Positions 1 through 11,810 of a DNA stretch of 64,000 bases are shown one piece after another. Below the pieces are notes generated by a model. The model was given only the letters and a program-made list of their open reading frames with translations. It searched no databases and had not been told where the DNA came from. Position 1 is the stretch's first letter; each line of letters begins with the position of its first letter. A program made the position numbers and the translations under genes. This DNA comes from Saccharum officinarum (taxonomy: Eukaryota; Streptophyta; Magnoliopsida; Poales; Poaceae): contig CM036215.1 in the NCBI GenBank assembly GCA_020631735.1, positions 12,922,346 to 12,986,345 on the forward strand, read 5' to 3'.

Positions 1-88
1 TTGTCAGAGTCATAAAATTTCGAAACTTTCTTGACTTTGAGGTCAGATCAGATGTCAGTATAGTGATTTGCAATATATATATATATAT

Positions 89-120
<32 letters not shown>

Positions 121-1249
121 ATATATATATAATATATATATATATATTATATATATATATATATATATAATAATATTTATATATAATGTGTAATGATAAT
201 CAGCCTAGCTAGCTATATCACATAAAAGCAGCTTGTAACGATCTAGAAATTCACTCTACAAGGTTACGCATGCCAACCGCAACGAACGAGAATTGGCACT
301 ACTACATCCCACACAGAAAATTCGTAATATAAATAAATGAAGAAAGTACAGCAAAACAAGAGGATGAACAAAAGAGTCTTCGAATTCCCATTGCATTGCA
401 TGCTTTCGCCTTACTCCACATATTACATCACCTCAGAGGCTCAGACAGATCCCAAGAAAAACTATGCATAAATAAGTTTCAGCCACAGCAGACCACCACG
501 ACCTGTCTTACGGTGAGGTAATGCTTCATAAGCCTTGTATACGGTGACTAATGGTTATTGACTTATTGTGGAGTCCAACCTAGGGCACGCAAGCGGCCCA
601 CACCGATATATCCTACAATTTGAGAAGATAAGGTGAAAACCCATTTTGAAACGGTAAAATGCCCAAACTATCAAGTTACAAGCTATTCAAGATAAAGAGG
701 AGATGAAGAAACTACAAATTCATTAACCAAGAGATGGAAATCAACAAACAACAGTTTCGTTGAGGCAGAGTGCAAATCGATTGTGCAAATAAACGAGAAA
801 AAGGCGTAGACCGACAAGCTACAACTTCCCCATGGTAAATGAGAAAAACAACAAACTACAAATTTGTTAACCAATAGATAGAAATAAACAACAATATCAA
901 TGCATTGCCCCAAATCAACCGTCTACAAGTTTGTTATATAGAAACCAAAAATAGCAAATTCATTAATCAGTCATTGCAACAGATGCAAAACCATTAATCC
1001 AGACGAATCAAGTAACGGTCGCAAACCAACAATCTGCGCAACCCATCGAGTAATGGCCATATAATGACAATATGCAAACACGCGTGTTAAGCAATGGCCA
1101 CAAACCAACAATTTTCAAGTTCGTTATATGATAGATGGATACCAATAACAATCTATATATATATAATTGTGTTAAGGAACCATATGCAAAATCCAACAAT
1201 CTACATGTTAGTTCGGTAATGAACCCTCACATGAACATAATTAAGCCAC
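1..1249. repeat. Degenerate dispersed repeat, copy (a), left part
   Basis: This stretch resembles 23280-24110 in order and wording. A TCATAAAATTTCGAAACTTTC-like start is followed by AATGATAATCAGCC, then several ACAAATTCGTTAACCAATAGATAGAAA and TCTACAAGTTCGTTAT-like phrases. No long conserved reading frame runs through it. A short related piece lies at about 9960-10640. It is probably an old non-coding transposon, but I could not find its ends. It is interrupted by AT microsatellites and by the LINE insertion at 1250, and resumes after it to about 1720. Confidence 0.6.
78..178. repeat. AT/TA microsatellite
   Basis: About 100 bp of alternating A and T with periodic TATTAT interruptions. The tract is self-complementary and could extrude as a hairpin. 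Confidence 0.95.
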
Positions 1250-1578
1250 CCATGACAGCTAAGAACGTCTACAATAGCATCTTCGTCGACCAGATCAACC
1301 CCTCGTATGATGAGGCAATGAGACAGCTCTTCCTTGACTCACAAGGAGAGCGGGTGAGGCGCCGCGCAAGCCAGCGCGCCTAGTTGCGATGTTGGCTAGG
1401 TAGCATGATAAGCGAGTATATAATAGCCATGATCTCCTTCTGCTAGGAAGAGCAGAGCGGATTGTATAACATTAACCCCCTAGTGTGCCATGTTCGTGGC
1501 ACATCGTTGTAACTTTCACTATTTTTCGATCTTAATATAAAGATGCACAAATCTTTTATGTATTCGAGAAAAAAAAAA
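1250..1578 (+). mobile_element. 5'-truncated LINE (non-LTR retrotransposon) with TSD
   Basis: The 3' end reads CTTAATATAAAGATGCACA, then GTATTCGAG and a run of A. This is the usual 3' terminus of grass LINE elements. The direct repeat ATTAAGCCAC occurs just before (1240-1249) and just after the A-run (1579-1588), which marks target-primed insertion. An open frame from the 5' break ends in TAG at 1381-1383. It may be the tail of the LINE ORF, but I do not recognise the residues. The insert is only about 330 bp, so almost all of the element was lost at insertion. It sits in dispersed repeat copy (a), and copy (c) near 23.9 kb lacks it. Confidence 0.75.
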
Positions 1579-1748
1579 ATTAAGCCACGAGCCTCAATAC
1601 TGAAAAGCGCAATTTTGCTTCAGTAAGCTCCTATAGAAGCCTCTGCTAACTTTCCAACAAGAGACTTCTAAACCCATTGGTATGCACATATATAAATAAA
1701 TTGTTCGTCACTTCTACAGCATACGGATATACATAGCGCTAGCTTTAC

Positions 1749-1875
1749 GGCCCTGTTCATTCGGCTTATAATCCATCTTTTTCAACTTGTTTTTTCAGTC
1801 GGAACAATATTTTTCTCTCACAACAAATCAGCCAACGGTGTTTTTCAGCCGGCTTATCAGCACAGCCGAACGGCT
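1749..1875. mobile_element. Short MITE (CTTATCAGCC type), copy 1
   Basis: A compact palindromic element starts GGCCCTGTTCATTCGGC. It contains the TTTTTCTCTCACAACA core and ends in CTTATCAGCACAGCCGAACGG. This layout is common in grass introns and intergenic DNA and is usually classed with hAT-type MITEs. The terminal repeats are imperfect and I could not fix a TSD. A second copy lies near 29770-29897. Confidence 0.5.
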
Positions 1876-1883
1876 CCGAAGAT

Positions 1884-3790
1884 ATAAAGTTTTGTTTTCG
1901 TAACACAAAATAATTATACGATCAGGACTACAGGCTGTTCATTAATTAAGAAAAACAAATCCTGCTGGCGTTCGGTTGGAGATGGAAAGCCTGATGCTAT
2001 ACAAACATGTCGTGACCAAACCATGGTCAACTCCCCGATTCGGCAGGCGGCCGAGGAAGCACGCCAAGGCTGCATGCTGGACTCGGATCCAGTGCAATCA
2101 CTACAGCATCCAACGATGCAATTTTTGGCTTTTAGACCCTCTTTTTTTATAAGATTTTTATATTTTAACCCATAAAAGTTTTTATTTTAGCATTAGATCC
2201 TTTGTACAACGAAAAGGATATATATGGTGCTAAGAACGTAGAATATACGTCATGGTGCCATATACTTTGGCGTCATCTATTAAAACAGTGGTGCTTGTGT
2301 GGCTTGAGACGCCACTTTTTGCAAAGCATATAACAATGTTTTCTTTGGCCCTCAAATTAAATTAATAAATGGCTCTCAATTTAATTTAAACTTGGCAAAG
2401 TTGAAGAATAAGAAGTGTATGTTCCATTATTTTTACTAGCATCTACTCTAATAGGCTCTATAGATTGAACTATTCATTTTCAAATTAGGCTAAAAGGTTA
2501 TATATGGTTGTTCTCTATACTGTGATCATTTAGCATTTTGGACAACCTCAATTAGTTATCAACATTGATCTCTCCGATTTGTCTCAAAATTGGCATGTGA
2601 AACTGTATACTATTACTTCCTAAGACGTACTATAGCATGCACTTCAAGAAACTGGTTAGCTAGACTTTGAACTATCACATGTCAAACAATAAGGTCTCAC
2701 ATATTCATATGCGTATATCTAAGGAAGAGTTCTACTTATCTCTATCTGCTGGATAAGCCTTCCTTGGTGATATATCTAGGGCCCATATCCCCCATAGAAG
2801 CCCCTAAGTCCTTCGCGTTTAAGCTACCTTCTATTGCTTCTCTGCCCGACCGGTTTTATCCTGACTCCAAGTGCTTCCGCACTCGAGCACTTCAAGTCCA
2901 GGTGCTTCAGTTCTTCGGCATGTGTCTTCAAAAATAATGGCCACCCAACAGGCTATGTCAGGCTATCCTTTTCGAGTCGGGCTGCCCACTTTTTGTAGTT
3001 GAAAATAGTTAAAATAAATACATAGATCGGGCCAAAGAATTAGTATTGTGATAATGCTTGGTTGAGGGAGTCCATCCGGATGGACGGACCGTTCATCAGG
3101 ACGTTGCAAAACTAGATCTGGTGTTACATATGTTACAATGGATATACACATATGTTGTAATTGTTTGTTTCAAATATTTCAGTTGTTTCAGACGTATGTT
3201 GCAAGTCTTTTTTCTAGATGTTGCATAAGTTGCAGTGGCTATACGCATATGTTGCAAGCATATATTTCAAATGTTTCATTTGTTTCAGACTATGTTGCAG
3301 CAAGTGCTTCATGTTGCAAGTGTTTCATGAGCAGACGTAGGAAGCGGGTGCAGGCGTAGGCGGTCACCACGTGCACGCGGGGAGCGAGGGGGCGCGGGCA
3401 GTCCCCATGGAGCGGCGCGGGCGGGTGAGCAGGCGGGCAGGCAGGCGAGTGAGCAGGCGTAGCAGGCGGGCATGCAGGCACAGCAGGCGGGCAGACAGGC
3501 CAATAGCCGTAGGTGTCCGCACGTCCGGGTGCTAGCCACGCCCTTATATTTGTGTTTAGTTACCCAGGCCCTATCTAGTATCATGGTCCCGCGGGGACTG
3601 AGCCAAAGTCTTCACCCAGCTTATTTGAATAAAATTGGGTAGGTTTCAATGCCTAATCATTTAAGATGTATGGTGAAGGGATGGATCATGCTACGGATCC
3701 GCCGATCCGCACTTTGATGGTAAGGGTTTTACACATTGTAAAATGCTTGTGAAAACTTGTCTTCAGCAAAATGGGCTTGATGTAAATCGC
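1884..3790. repeat. Local duplication, unit 1 (with a nested element)
   Basis: The segment from the GATCAGGACTACAGGCTGTTC region to CTTGATGTAAATCGCC aligns in the same order with 3842-5425. Shared landmarks include GGAGATGGAAAGCC, CATGCTGGACT, TATACTTTGGCGTCATC, ATCACATGTCAAACAATAAG and TGTGTTTAGTTACCCAG. Unit 1 carries an extra insertion at about 3060-3545 and a shorter one near 3678-3724. No protein-coding frame is conserved between the copies, so this is non-coding or long-dead sequence. Confidence 0.85.
3060..3545. mobile_element. Non-autonomous element, TGTTGCAAG/CCGGACG type, copy 1
   Basis: This stretch interrupts duplication unit 1 and is absent from unit 2. It starts near GTCCATCCGGATGGACGG. 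It continues with repeated ATATGTTGCAAGC and TGTTTCAGACGTATGTTGC phrases and then a G-rich, GCAGGCGGGC-rich part. It ends at CCGGGTGCTAGCCACG. A related copy is at 55540-56540 with the same beginning and end. The open frames here (Cys-, Pro- and Ala-rich) come from base composition and are not called as genes. Likely MULE-like, but the superfamily is not proved. Confidence 0.6.
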
Positions 3791-3841
3791 CTTCTTTTAA
3801 TTTCTTTTTACTGCAACAAAAATAAGAGGAAGATATAAAGG

Positions 3842-5425
3842 TATTTGTTTTTTTTCTGTGACAAAACAATAAGATCAGGACCACAGGCTGTTCATTAAGG
3901 AAAAAAAATCTTGCTGGCGTTCGGTTGGAGATGGAAAGCCTGGTGCTAGAGATACAACATGTCGTCACGCCAAACCACTGTCAACTCCCGTGTTATTTTT
4001 TTCTGGGCGAACGGCTTCCGAATTTCCGATTCGGCAGGCGGCCGGACAACACTAATGCTTGCAACGCGGTGATGCACGCCAAGGCTGCATGCTGGACTTG
4101 GATCCAGTGCAATCGCTACAGCATCCAACGTTGCAAGTTTTGGCTTTTAGACCCCCTTTTTTATAAGATTTTGACATTTTAACCCACAAATGTTTTTTAT
4201 TACAGCATTAGATCCCTTGTAGAAGTACAATGCAAAAGGATATATATGGTGCTAAAGAAAGCAAGAATATACGTCATGATGCCATATACTTTGGCGTCAT
4301 CTATTAAAACAGTGGTGCTTGTGTGACACGCCACTTTTTTTGCAAAGCATATAGCACCGTGCCCATGGGTTTCACACCAGCGGTTGTTGCTGTTGGCTTG
4401 TTAGCCAAAGTGCATAAAAATGCATTCTACTCAGTTTTCTTTTCTTTGGCCTTCAAATTATTAGTAAACAACTCTCAAGTTAATTTAAACTTGGCAAAAG
4501 TTGAAGAATAAGAAGTGATGTATGTTCCATTTTTACTAGCATGTACTCCAGGAGGCTCTATATATAGATTGAATTATTCAATTTCAGATTAGGATAAAAG
4601 ATTATGGTTGTTCTATACTGTGATCATTTAGCATTTTGGACAGCCTCAATTAGTTATGAACATCTCTCCGATTTATCTCAAAATTCGCATGTGAAACTGT
4701 ATATTGTTACATTCCTAAGAGAATAACATGCACTTCAAGACACTGGTTAACTAGACTTTGAATTATCACATGTCAAACAATAAGGTCTCTCGTATTCATA
4801 TGCATATTTAATCATAGCCTTTCCTTGTAGCACATGATTGGATAACTAGGATGAGTCCTACTTATCTCCATCTGCTGGATAAGCCTTCCTTGGTGACATC
4901 TAGGGTGGCCCATGTATCCCCCCCCCCGCCCTCCCCCCACACCCATACAAGCCCCTAAGTAATTCATATTTAAGCTACCTTCTATTGCTCTTCTGCCCGA
5001 CTGCTTTAAGCCTAACTCCGAGTGTTTCGGCACTCAAGCGCTTCAAGTTCAGGTGCTTCAAATTTAAATCTTTGTCACATGTCTTAAAAATTCATGCCAA
5101 TTGCCATCCAACAGACTTTGTCAGGATACCCTTTTTGAGTCAGGCAGCCCACTTTTTCTATTATGAAAATCATTAAAATAAACACATCTAGCTAGGATTG
5201 GGCCGAGCAAATTTTTTTGGATTTGTGTTTAGTTACCCAGACCCTATCTAGTAAGAGTCGTGGGCTAGGTAGGGTTGATCCATAGTCAATCTTCACTCAT
5301 ATTATCTGAATTGACCGGGTAGGCTTCACTGTCTAATGATTTAAGATGCATGGTGAAGGTTTTTCCATATTGTAAAATGCTTGCGAAAACTTTCTTCAAG
5401 AAAATGGGCTTGATGTTTAGCTCCT
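3842..5425. repeat. Local duplication, unit 2
   Basis: Second copy of the 1884-3790 segment, without the nested element, so it shows the pre-insertion structure. The two units are offset by about 1.96 kb. Small indels and many substitutions show that the duplication is old. It ends where a decayed retrotransposon gag begins. Confidence 0.85.
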
Positions 5426-5426
5426 T

Positions 5427-6450
5427 TTGGAGATGGAAAGAAAAATTATCGATACCAAAGAGCAGAGGAAATTAGATTCAATTGCTAAGAATTTTATTTC
5501 ACTTTCCTTTCGTGATAATGTTTTCAACCGTGTATTTGCTTGTGAAAATGCTTATGGGATAGGGAAGACTACAAATGAGAATCATGGTGGCACAAAGGAT
5601 GAGCAATAGGAAAATTATGATGTTTTTGTTCATTAGATACTCGATAGCTTCAAGCAACTTGACAATGAAAATGTTCATGACATGTTCTCATATTCTTGTT
5701 GATGAGATTAATGGTCTAGGTTTGAATGAAATGGGCAATGTGAGTACATGAGTAAGATAGTCCCATTTCTATGGAAGATAGTATGCAACTTGATGATATC
5801 CATCCTACATAAGAAAGATCTTAATAAGGTGACACCCAATGAAATTAGCAATAAAATCATTGCTCGTGATCAGTTTCAAGTGGGTATTTGGGCCAAGAAG
5901 CAAGAGAGCATCGCCTTTGCTACCAAAAACTTCAAGCACTCAAGCACACTTGCAAGAACAAGATCTTGCATGAGAAAGAAAGCTCAAGATCAAGCAATGA
6001 TGAAGAAGATGAGGAAAGTGATGAGCCTACAAAGGAAGATCTGCATGCATCTTGAGCAAGTGACCAATCATGTTACCACCAACACAAAATTGGCTTCAAG
6101 GCCAAGATCAAAGGAAACAAGCTTTAAGTTCTTTAGGTGAAGCTATGAAGGTGGCCAAGAAGGGCAGTAGAATGAGAAGAAGGAAGAGCCTTACAGCACA
6201 ATTCAATACTGGATAAGTGTTGAAGACATAATCTCAACTTCAAGTAATGAATAAGCAAAGGCTTCACCATTGGTGCCTAAAGAAGAGCTTGTTCTCTATG
6301 TCACCACACAAGTTCCTTATGGCCAAGTTAGAGATGTAAGCAATGACACTTCCCTCATCTGATGACGATGAAGAAGATTTTTGTGCAAAATAAATGACTC
6401 CTAAGAAATAATACAAGGAAATCAAGGCTCTTAAGGCTAATGAAGATACT
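5427..6450 (+). pseudogene. Decayed LTR-retrotransposon gag remnant (copia-like)
   Basis: Fragments in more than one frame read like the copia UBN2-type gag. An N-terminal piece resembles the part before the HEGT-type motif (5427-5609). A later piece (5748-6140) has a KVTPNEISNKIIARDQF segment like the gag helix that precedes the zinc knuckle, followed by a Lys-rich tail. Several stops and frameshifts separate the pieces. No protease, integrase or reverse transcriptase follows and no LTR is visible. The same domain occurs intact at 48240-49325 on the other strand. Confidence 0.5.
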
Positions 6451-9400
6451 CATGCTATCTATTGTAGGTTGTTGAACACTGTCTCGACTGCTAACTTCTT
6501 GGCAATAAATGGGACATGCACTAAGATTCTATACATACTTTAGCTGAACTAACAAAGTTCCTAAAATTTGTAAAATTTGTACATGGACATTCTAGAAGAA
6601 AGTAAAACAAATTGGGGTCAAATCCCTAGTTGTTGGACCTCTTAAGGCTGGTCGCCTGATCGCACCATGGTAGACCCGCCTTGTACCTTTGACCTCCGTG
6701 CATAGAAACACATGTAAGAGCATGAAAAGCATTGGATCTAGGTTGGTTTCATCAACTAGACTAAAGGAAGTGAACATTAGATATTGAAGGGACCACCATT
6801 GGAACTAAAATCAAGTAACTAACTTCTTGACCAGCAATTTATTTGGAACCAAATAATAATGGGCATAGATCAATCGAAGAGCAGAGGTGTGTAACATAAG
6901 CTGGGCAACCTAGACGACAAGGCCAAGCCGCTTGGACTTGGGTGCCAATCTTTCTCAAATGCTCACCAAGCATGCAACTGTGCCACTAGGGAACAACTTT
7001 TAGATGCAGGAATATTTTTGTCAGCTTTTGGGAACATCATCCCTAATTACACCACTAAGGCCCACCGGCATTTGCCTTAGCTTGCACCACCTCACCAATC
7101 TCAACCAACATGAATGCAGCCTAGATCCATGCTATTTCAATAGCAAGAGGCAGTGAGATGCAATTCCACACCGACATGAAGCCGACCAGGGTGAGAGGGT
7201 CATGTGCATGTTAATACCTTGCAATATTGCAATTCTTATATTGCAAGCTCACATGGTAATTGTAGCTTTTCCCCAAGAGTAATCTAGGGTTTACATTGAA
7301 CTCAAGGATCAACAACATACCAACTACTGGTTTTTATCTAACTCAAAGGATCAACTATAATCAAGAAGCGCAAAGATAATATATGATAATGGTGGTAAAA
7401 ACAAACATCGGATAAAAATTTAAACAAATGGATATTGGGATGGAATAAAAGTTTATAAATACTCATTTGATGTTATTAGATTAACATTAGTCCATGATTA
7501 GAAAAACTAATAAGAATATAACTAGTAAATAGATATATATAAGACCAAGCCAAATAGATAAACAACTAATTAGAGATTAGTTATATCAACATGAATGTCC
7601 TAATTAGAATGTGTAAGTTGAGGGCCTATTAGAATCTAATTAGAGAGCCCTAGCAGAAGTAAGCATCACACAAAATATAGAGGTAAACAACTACGTAGAT
7701 ATCTCAAAAAAGTTGTAGATATGTAGCCAACAATAAAAGAAATCAAGCATGATATTGAAAACCCTCTTTGAAGTTTAAACCACAACCCTCTATTCTACCT
7801 CTCAAAGATCATTTCCTATACTCATTAAGCATTAAGAGTGGTCTAAATAATTTAACTTAAGATTAGACGTAGAATTAGAACACTCAACTAAGATGAAAGA
7901 ATAATTAGAGCCAAAGGATCGCTAATCAACTAATAAACAAGAACAGAATTAATACCATAATACCTCCACCATGATCATACCTTACGTGTCTTATGATACA
8001 AGGCTCGAGAACTCCGATGAAGATCTTCTAATTAGAGGCTTTTATAAAATCCCTCTAGCTAGCAACTAGAACAAGAAGAATATGTAGAACTAGATAACTT
8101 TGCTTGGCCCTTATCTCTCTATCTAGATATATTTTCTCTTGTTGAAATCTCAACAGGAAGCATCACTTATTTGATCATTTTGGGCACCAAAAACATATTT
8201 ATGCATTAGGATATTGATGGAGAAATGATTGGCAAAATTGTCTCATAATTAAGTGGGTCCTACTAGGTTATGCAGCTACAACCCAAACGAGTCTTCCCAC
8301 TTCCTTCCAAATCTTGTGTTCTCTTTTCTTAATTTGATGTATTTCTAGGTCCAACTGACCAAAATCCTCCAAGAATGTTGTGAATAATTCCATCTTCTCC
8401 TCACTTTTCTAATTATAAGTATAATGACGTGACTCCATGTAAAACCTTCCAAGATTGGTGAGACCTTGTTCAATTTTTGTCTTGAAGCTTCCAAACATAG
8501 AGTAATCCATTCTGCTTTCTAATTTCTCCATATTAGGCCTAGTGAGAATATGGTTAGCTTTATTCTGACTTGGTCTTCCAATATATATTTTACGAAATGA
8601 AATATGTGTTTGATCCATGTAATCTCATGTGGTGTGCTTTGCTCCAATAACCTATAAAAATCACACAAAGCACAAAGCTCATACAATATTCCAAATGCAT
8701 ATATTTCAAATATAAAATTGTTGATGGCATTCCTTTCATATGATAATAGGAAAATATAGTGTATAAAAGTTATGCATAATGAGTGCAATGGTGTAACAGC
8801 ATGGGTAGGGTACCCATAGGAGCGATTGCTTGATCTCTAATATTGAAAGCAGCACATGTTATGATAGCACTCGAATGCTCTATGCATCAGTGAGAAGCTA
8901 TGAAAGCACTTTCCATGAAGATCCACCAACATTGGGCATTGTGACCCCCTTGGAGTCCTCCTTCTTCAGCCCTGACTAATAACTTCAAGCCACCGCATAT
9001 AGACCACGCACCTTCACTTAGCGATAATGGTGTATCTCAGAGAAGTTTCCATTGGTGGACAGCCCAACTAGAGATGCTAGCAGGCCTTAGGGCAATGCTA
9101 GACTTGAACAAGCTAGCAGCTAACTTCCATGGGGGTCTTGCCTATCATCTACCGGGGAAAGCCACCACATATGATCATAATAGGCAGGTGAGAACTTGGA
9201 GCCCGTCTTGTCAAAACCAGGTGAAGTAGAGGTGTCATTCCACCAGTGCTTAGACTTGGAATAACTTCGTTAGGCTAGAGCTCCAAGAGGAGGTCTTGGG
9301 TAGTGTCCAACCATGCGGATGACATGACCTCGAAGATGGCCATTGGGTCCAACGTGGATGTTGGTGGGTGACTGTGGAGAGGTGATGTGCCAGGGGAGGA

Positions 9401-9500
9401 GGAGGAGGATCCATCCTAGAGTGTAAATGGCTAATTGCAAATATTAAGAATGAAAACTATAGGCAATTATCTTCAGTCTTTTTAGATCAATGAAAGTTTG
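6450..9500. other. Intergenic DNA without recognisable genes
   Basis: AT-rich, with only short frames that match nothing I know. I see no LTR ends, terminal inverted repeats or RNA genes. It may hold very old transposon debris continuing from the gag remnant. Confidence 0.5.
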
Positions 9501-9959
9501 GTTGCCTATTTAGCTAAGCATCAATCTGATTTTGCAAGTATAAGTTAGGAGAAATGGGCATTCAAAGCATTTGATACTTGATGAACCTTGGTGTAGAGTA
9601 GTGGCTTCATCGTACAGGCAACCATGGCAATTGTGGACCAGATCTAGGTACTGAAGGTGGATCCCATCCCTACAATGAGACGTACCTTGACAACCCATCC
9701 TTGGTGACACTACAAGAAGCTTGATATCGACAACCTAAGTCGGTTTGATGTTTAGTGCCTACTCTAAGAGTAGCCATACGATTGCTAAGTCTTAGGCAAT
9801 GTTGGTGGGTAAGTTTGGCCAATGAGCGACATTGTAGAATTAGTTTTTGACATGGGTGGTGTGGGGTGTGGACCATAGGAACATGATTGGGGAGGGAGTG
9901 GATACACGAATGCTAGGCCGTACTGAAAATGCCCATTCATGATGAGGACGGTAGCGATA

Positions 9960-10640
9960 GTGGCACTGAGATCGATGTTTGTATGATGAAACAACATTCT
10001 ACAAATTCATTACGCGACGGGTGGACACCAACAATCTATAACTGCATTAAGCAATGGCACATACGTCAAGAATATACAGGTTTAGTATAGGAGGACGCTA
10101 AGCCACGACCATAGCGCGTGACCCTGGCTCGCGCATGCCTTCTTCCTCCCCGCAATGTGCGTCGTCTTCCTCCCCTCCCATGGAACTCCCCCTCGTAGTG
10201 GTCCCCCTCAACCGCCTAGCCCCGCCATCCCCTTCTTGTCCCGCTGTTGTTCCTCACCGTCGCCCTCGCTGATGAACCACTGCACGAAGGCCACAATGAG
10301 CGTGGGGTGCATGGCCGAGTGTCGTGGAGCCGTGCGGCGGCGAGCGCGAACCCCGTCGTGGCCGCCAGGAGGGCGAGGTGGTGGTCGCCGTCGCCCCCAC
10401 GCAGGAGCAACGTCGAGAGCGCGAGAGACCAGGAGGAGGAGGAGCAGCAAGAGGGTCGAGCCGTCCGCGTCCGCGCGACTCGTCACGTAGAAACTTTTGC
10501 GTTAGTATAAGGAGCAACCAGTTCATGAATACTAATATAAACTACAAATTTTAATTATACAAAAAAAACCTTGTCTTCCAATAAGCTTCCATAGAAGCCT
10601 CCTACAGACATGGAGATATCAAACGTACATGGAGGAAAGG
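9960..10640. repeat. Dispersed repeat copy (b), interrupted by a GC-rich island
   Basis: Phrases such as ACAAATTCATTACGCGACGGG, GGACACCAACAATCTATAACTGC and, after the island, CAATAAGCTTCCATAGAAGCC match copies (a) and (c). A GC-rich insert at about 10085-10500 splits it. A near-direct repeat TTAGTATA(A)GGAG flanks the insert on both sides. Confidence 0.5.
10090..10500. other. GC-rich island, possible captured gene fragment
   Basis: The base composition jumps to gene-like GC within AT-rich repeat DNA. Overlapping open frames exist on both strands, none with a domain I recognise and none with a clear start-to-stop gene structure. It could be a fragment of a host exon carried by a transposon. 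Identity unknown. Confidence 0.3.
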
Positions 10641-11018
10641 ATTTGTAAAGCCAAAACCGGAGAAGCCATAGTCAAATTTTCCTAGCCAACCAAAGTCATG
10701 GAAACGTGCTTTTCGTTCCTCATCCATGGTATTCATGCTTAGGGGCAAAGCTGATACCAATATTACCCTATTACATTATACTCTATAACTCACCAAAAGA
10801 CCAGAAGAATTGTATGGCAAAATTTCAAGGTACCAATAGGAAAAAATCTTCACCCAGGTGCAGTGGCACCATGGAAAATCAATGTAGCATTGCCCTACCC
10901 ACACGCAGATATATAGAAGTAGTCATCAAATTCGTGCAAGTTACAGGAAACATGCCACTCAATGATCATGTGTACAAGTTAAACAGACAGGGATATTTTA
11001 GACATTTGATATCTTCTA

Positions 11019-11168
11019 CTTCCTCAATTCCAAACTAAGAGATATTTTGATCTTTCTAGATATATGTAAGTTTTGCGATGCACTTAGACAGACATTATGT
11101 CTAGATACATAGTAAAAATAATATATCTAGAAAAACCCAAAACATCTTATAATTTAGAACGGAGGGAG
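11019..11168. mobile_element. Stowaway MITE
   Basis: The ends are CTTCCTCAATTCCAAAC at left and the complement of CTCCCTCCGTTCTAAA at right, with TA on both sides (11017-11018 and 11169-11170). This is the standard Stowaway structure. The interior is a long palindrome around TCTAGATATAT. The CACTA element beginning at 11172 inserted at its right edge and shares the TA. Confidence 0.85.
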
Positions 11169-11189
11169 TAACACTAGTACAGAGACGGG

Positions 11190-11412
11190 CTTTACTCCCG
11201 GTGGGGAACCCCCTCTAGTCCCGGTTCCCCACCCGGGAGCAAGCATCCGGGACTAAAGGGGGGTCCTTTAGTCCCGGGTGAGGAACCGGGACTAAAGGAG
11301 GACCTTTAGTCCCGGTGGGTAACACCAACCGGGACTAAATGTGCCTCCTGACATGCCACGATGGCCAGCACCTTTAGTCCCGGTTGGTAATACGAACCGG
11401 GACTAAAGGTTT
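11190..11412. repeat. CACTA subterminal repeats, left arm
   Basis: Alternating direct and inverted copies of (A/T)CCGGGACTAAAGG separated by short spacers, with one CTTTACTCCCGGTG variant nearest the end. In En/Spm elements such arrays bind the element-encoded accessory protein. The inverted pairs could form hairpins. Confidence 0.85.
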
Positions 11413-11553
11413 TTTTTCTTTTCTTTTCATTTTTTGTTTTCTTTTCAAAATAGGTTTTCGAAGTCGTATTGTACGCTGCTAATTATACATTTATACGCGC
11501 ATATAGTATGTTTCGGTTCAAGCACAATGAACGTATTAAATCACACAATTCAA

Positions 11554-11686
<133 letters not shown>

Positions 11687-11810
11687 TGCATCATATATAT
11701 ATTTACATGCATGCATGCATATGTGTATTTTACATTATATTATTTCATGTGCATATATTACAAAAGATTGCATTATAGTTGTTGTGACATAACGAGTTTC
11801 TTCTCATCCT

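Noticed and set aside
3290..3584. Cys/Pro/Ala-rich small proteins
   Set aside because: They lie in the GCAGGCGGGC-rich part of a dispersed element and change frame between its copies.
8409..8788. Small minus-strand frames
   Set aside because: AT-rich, no domain, no splice or start context, no conservation seen elsewhere in the window.
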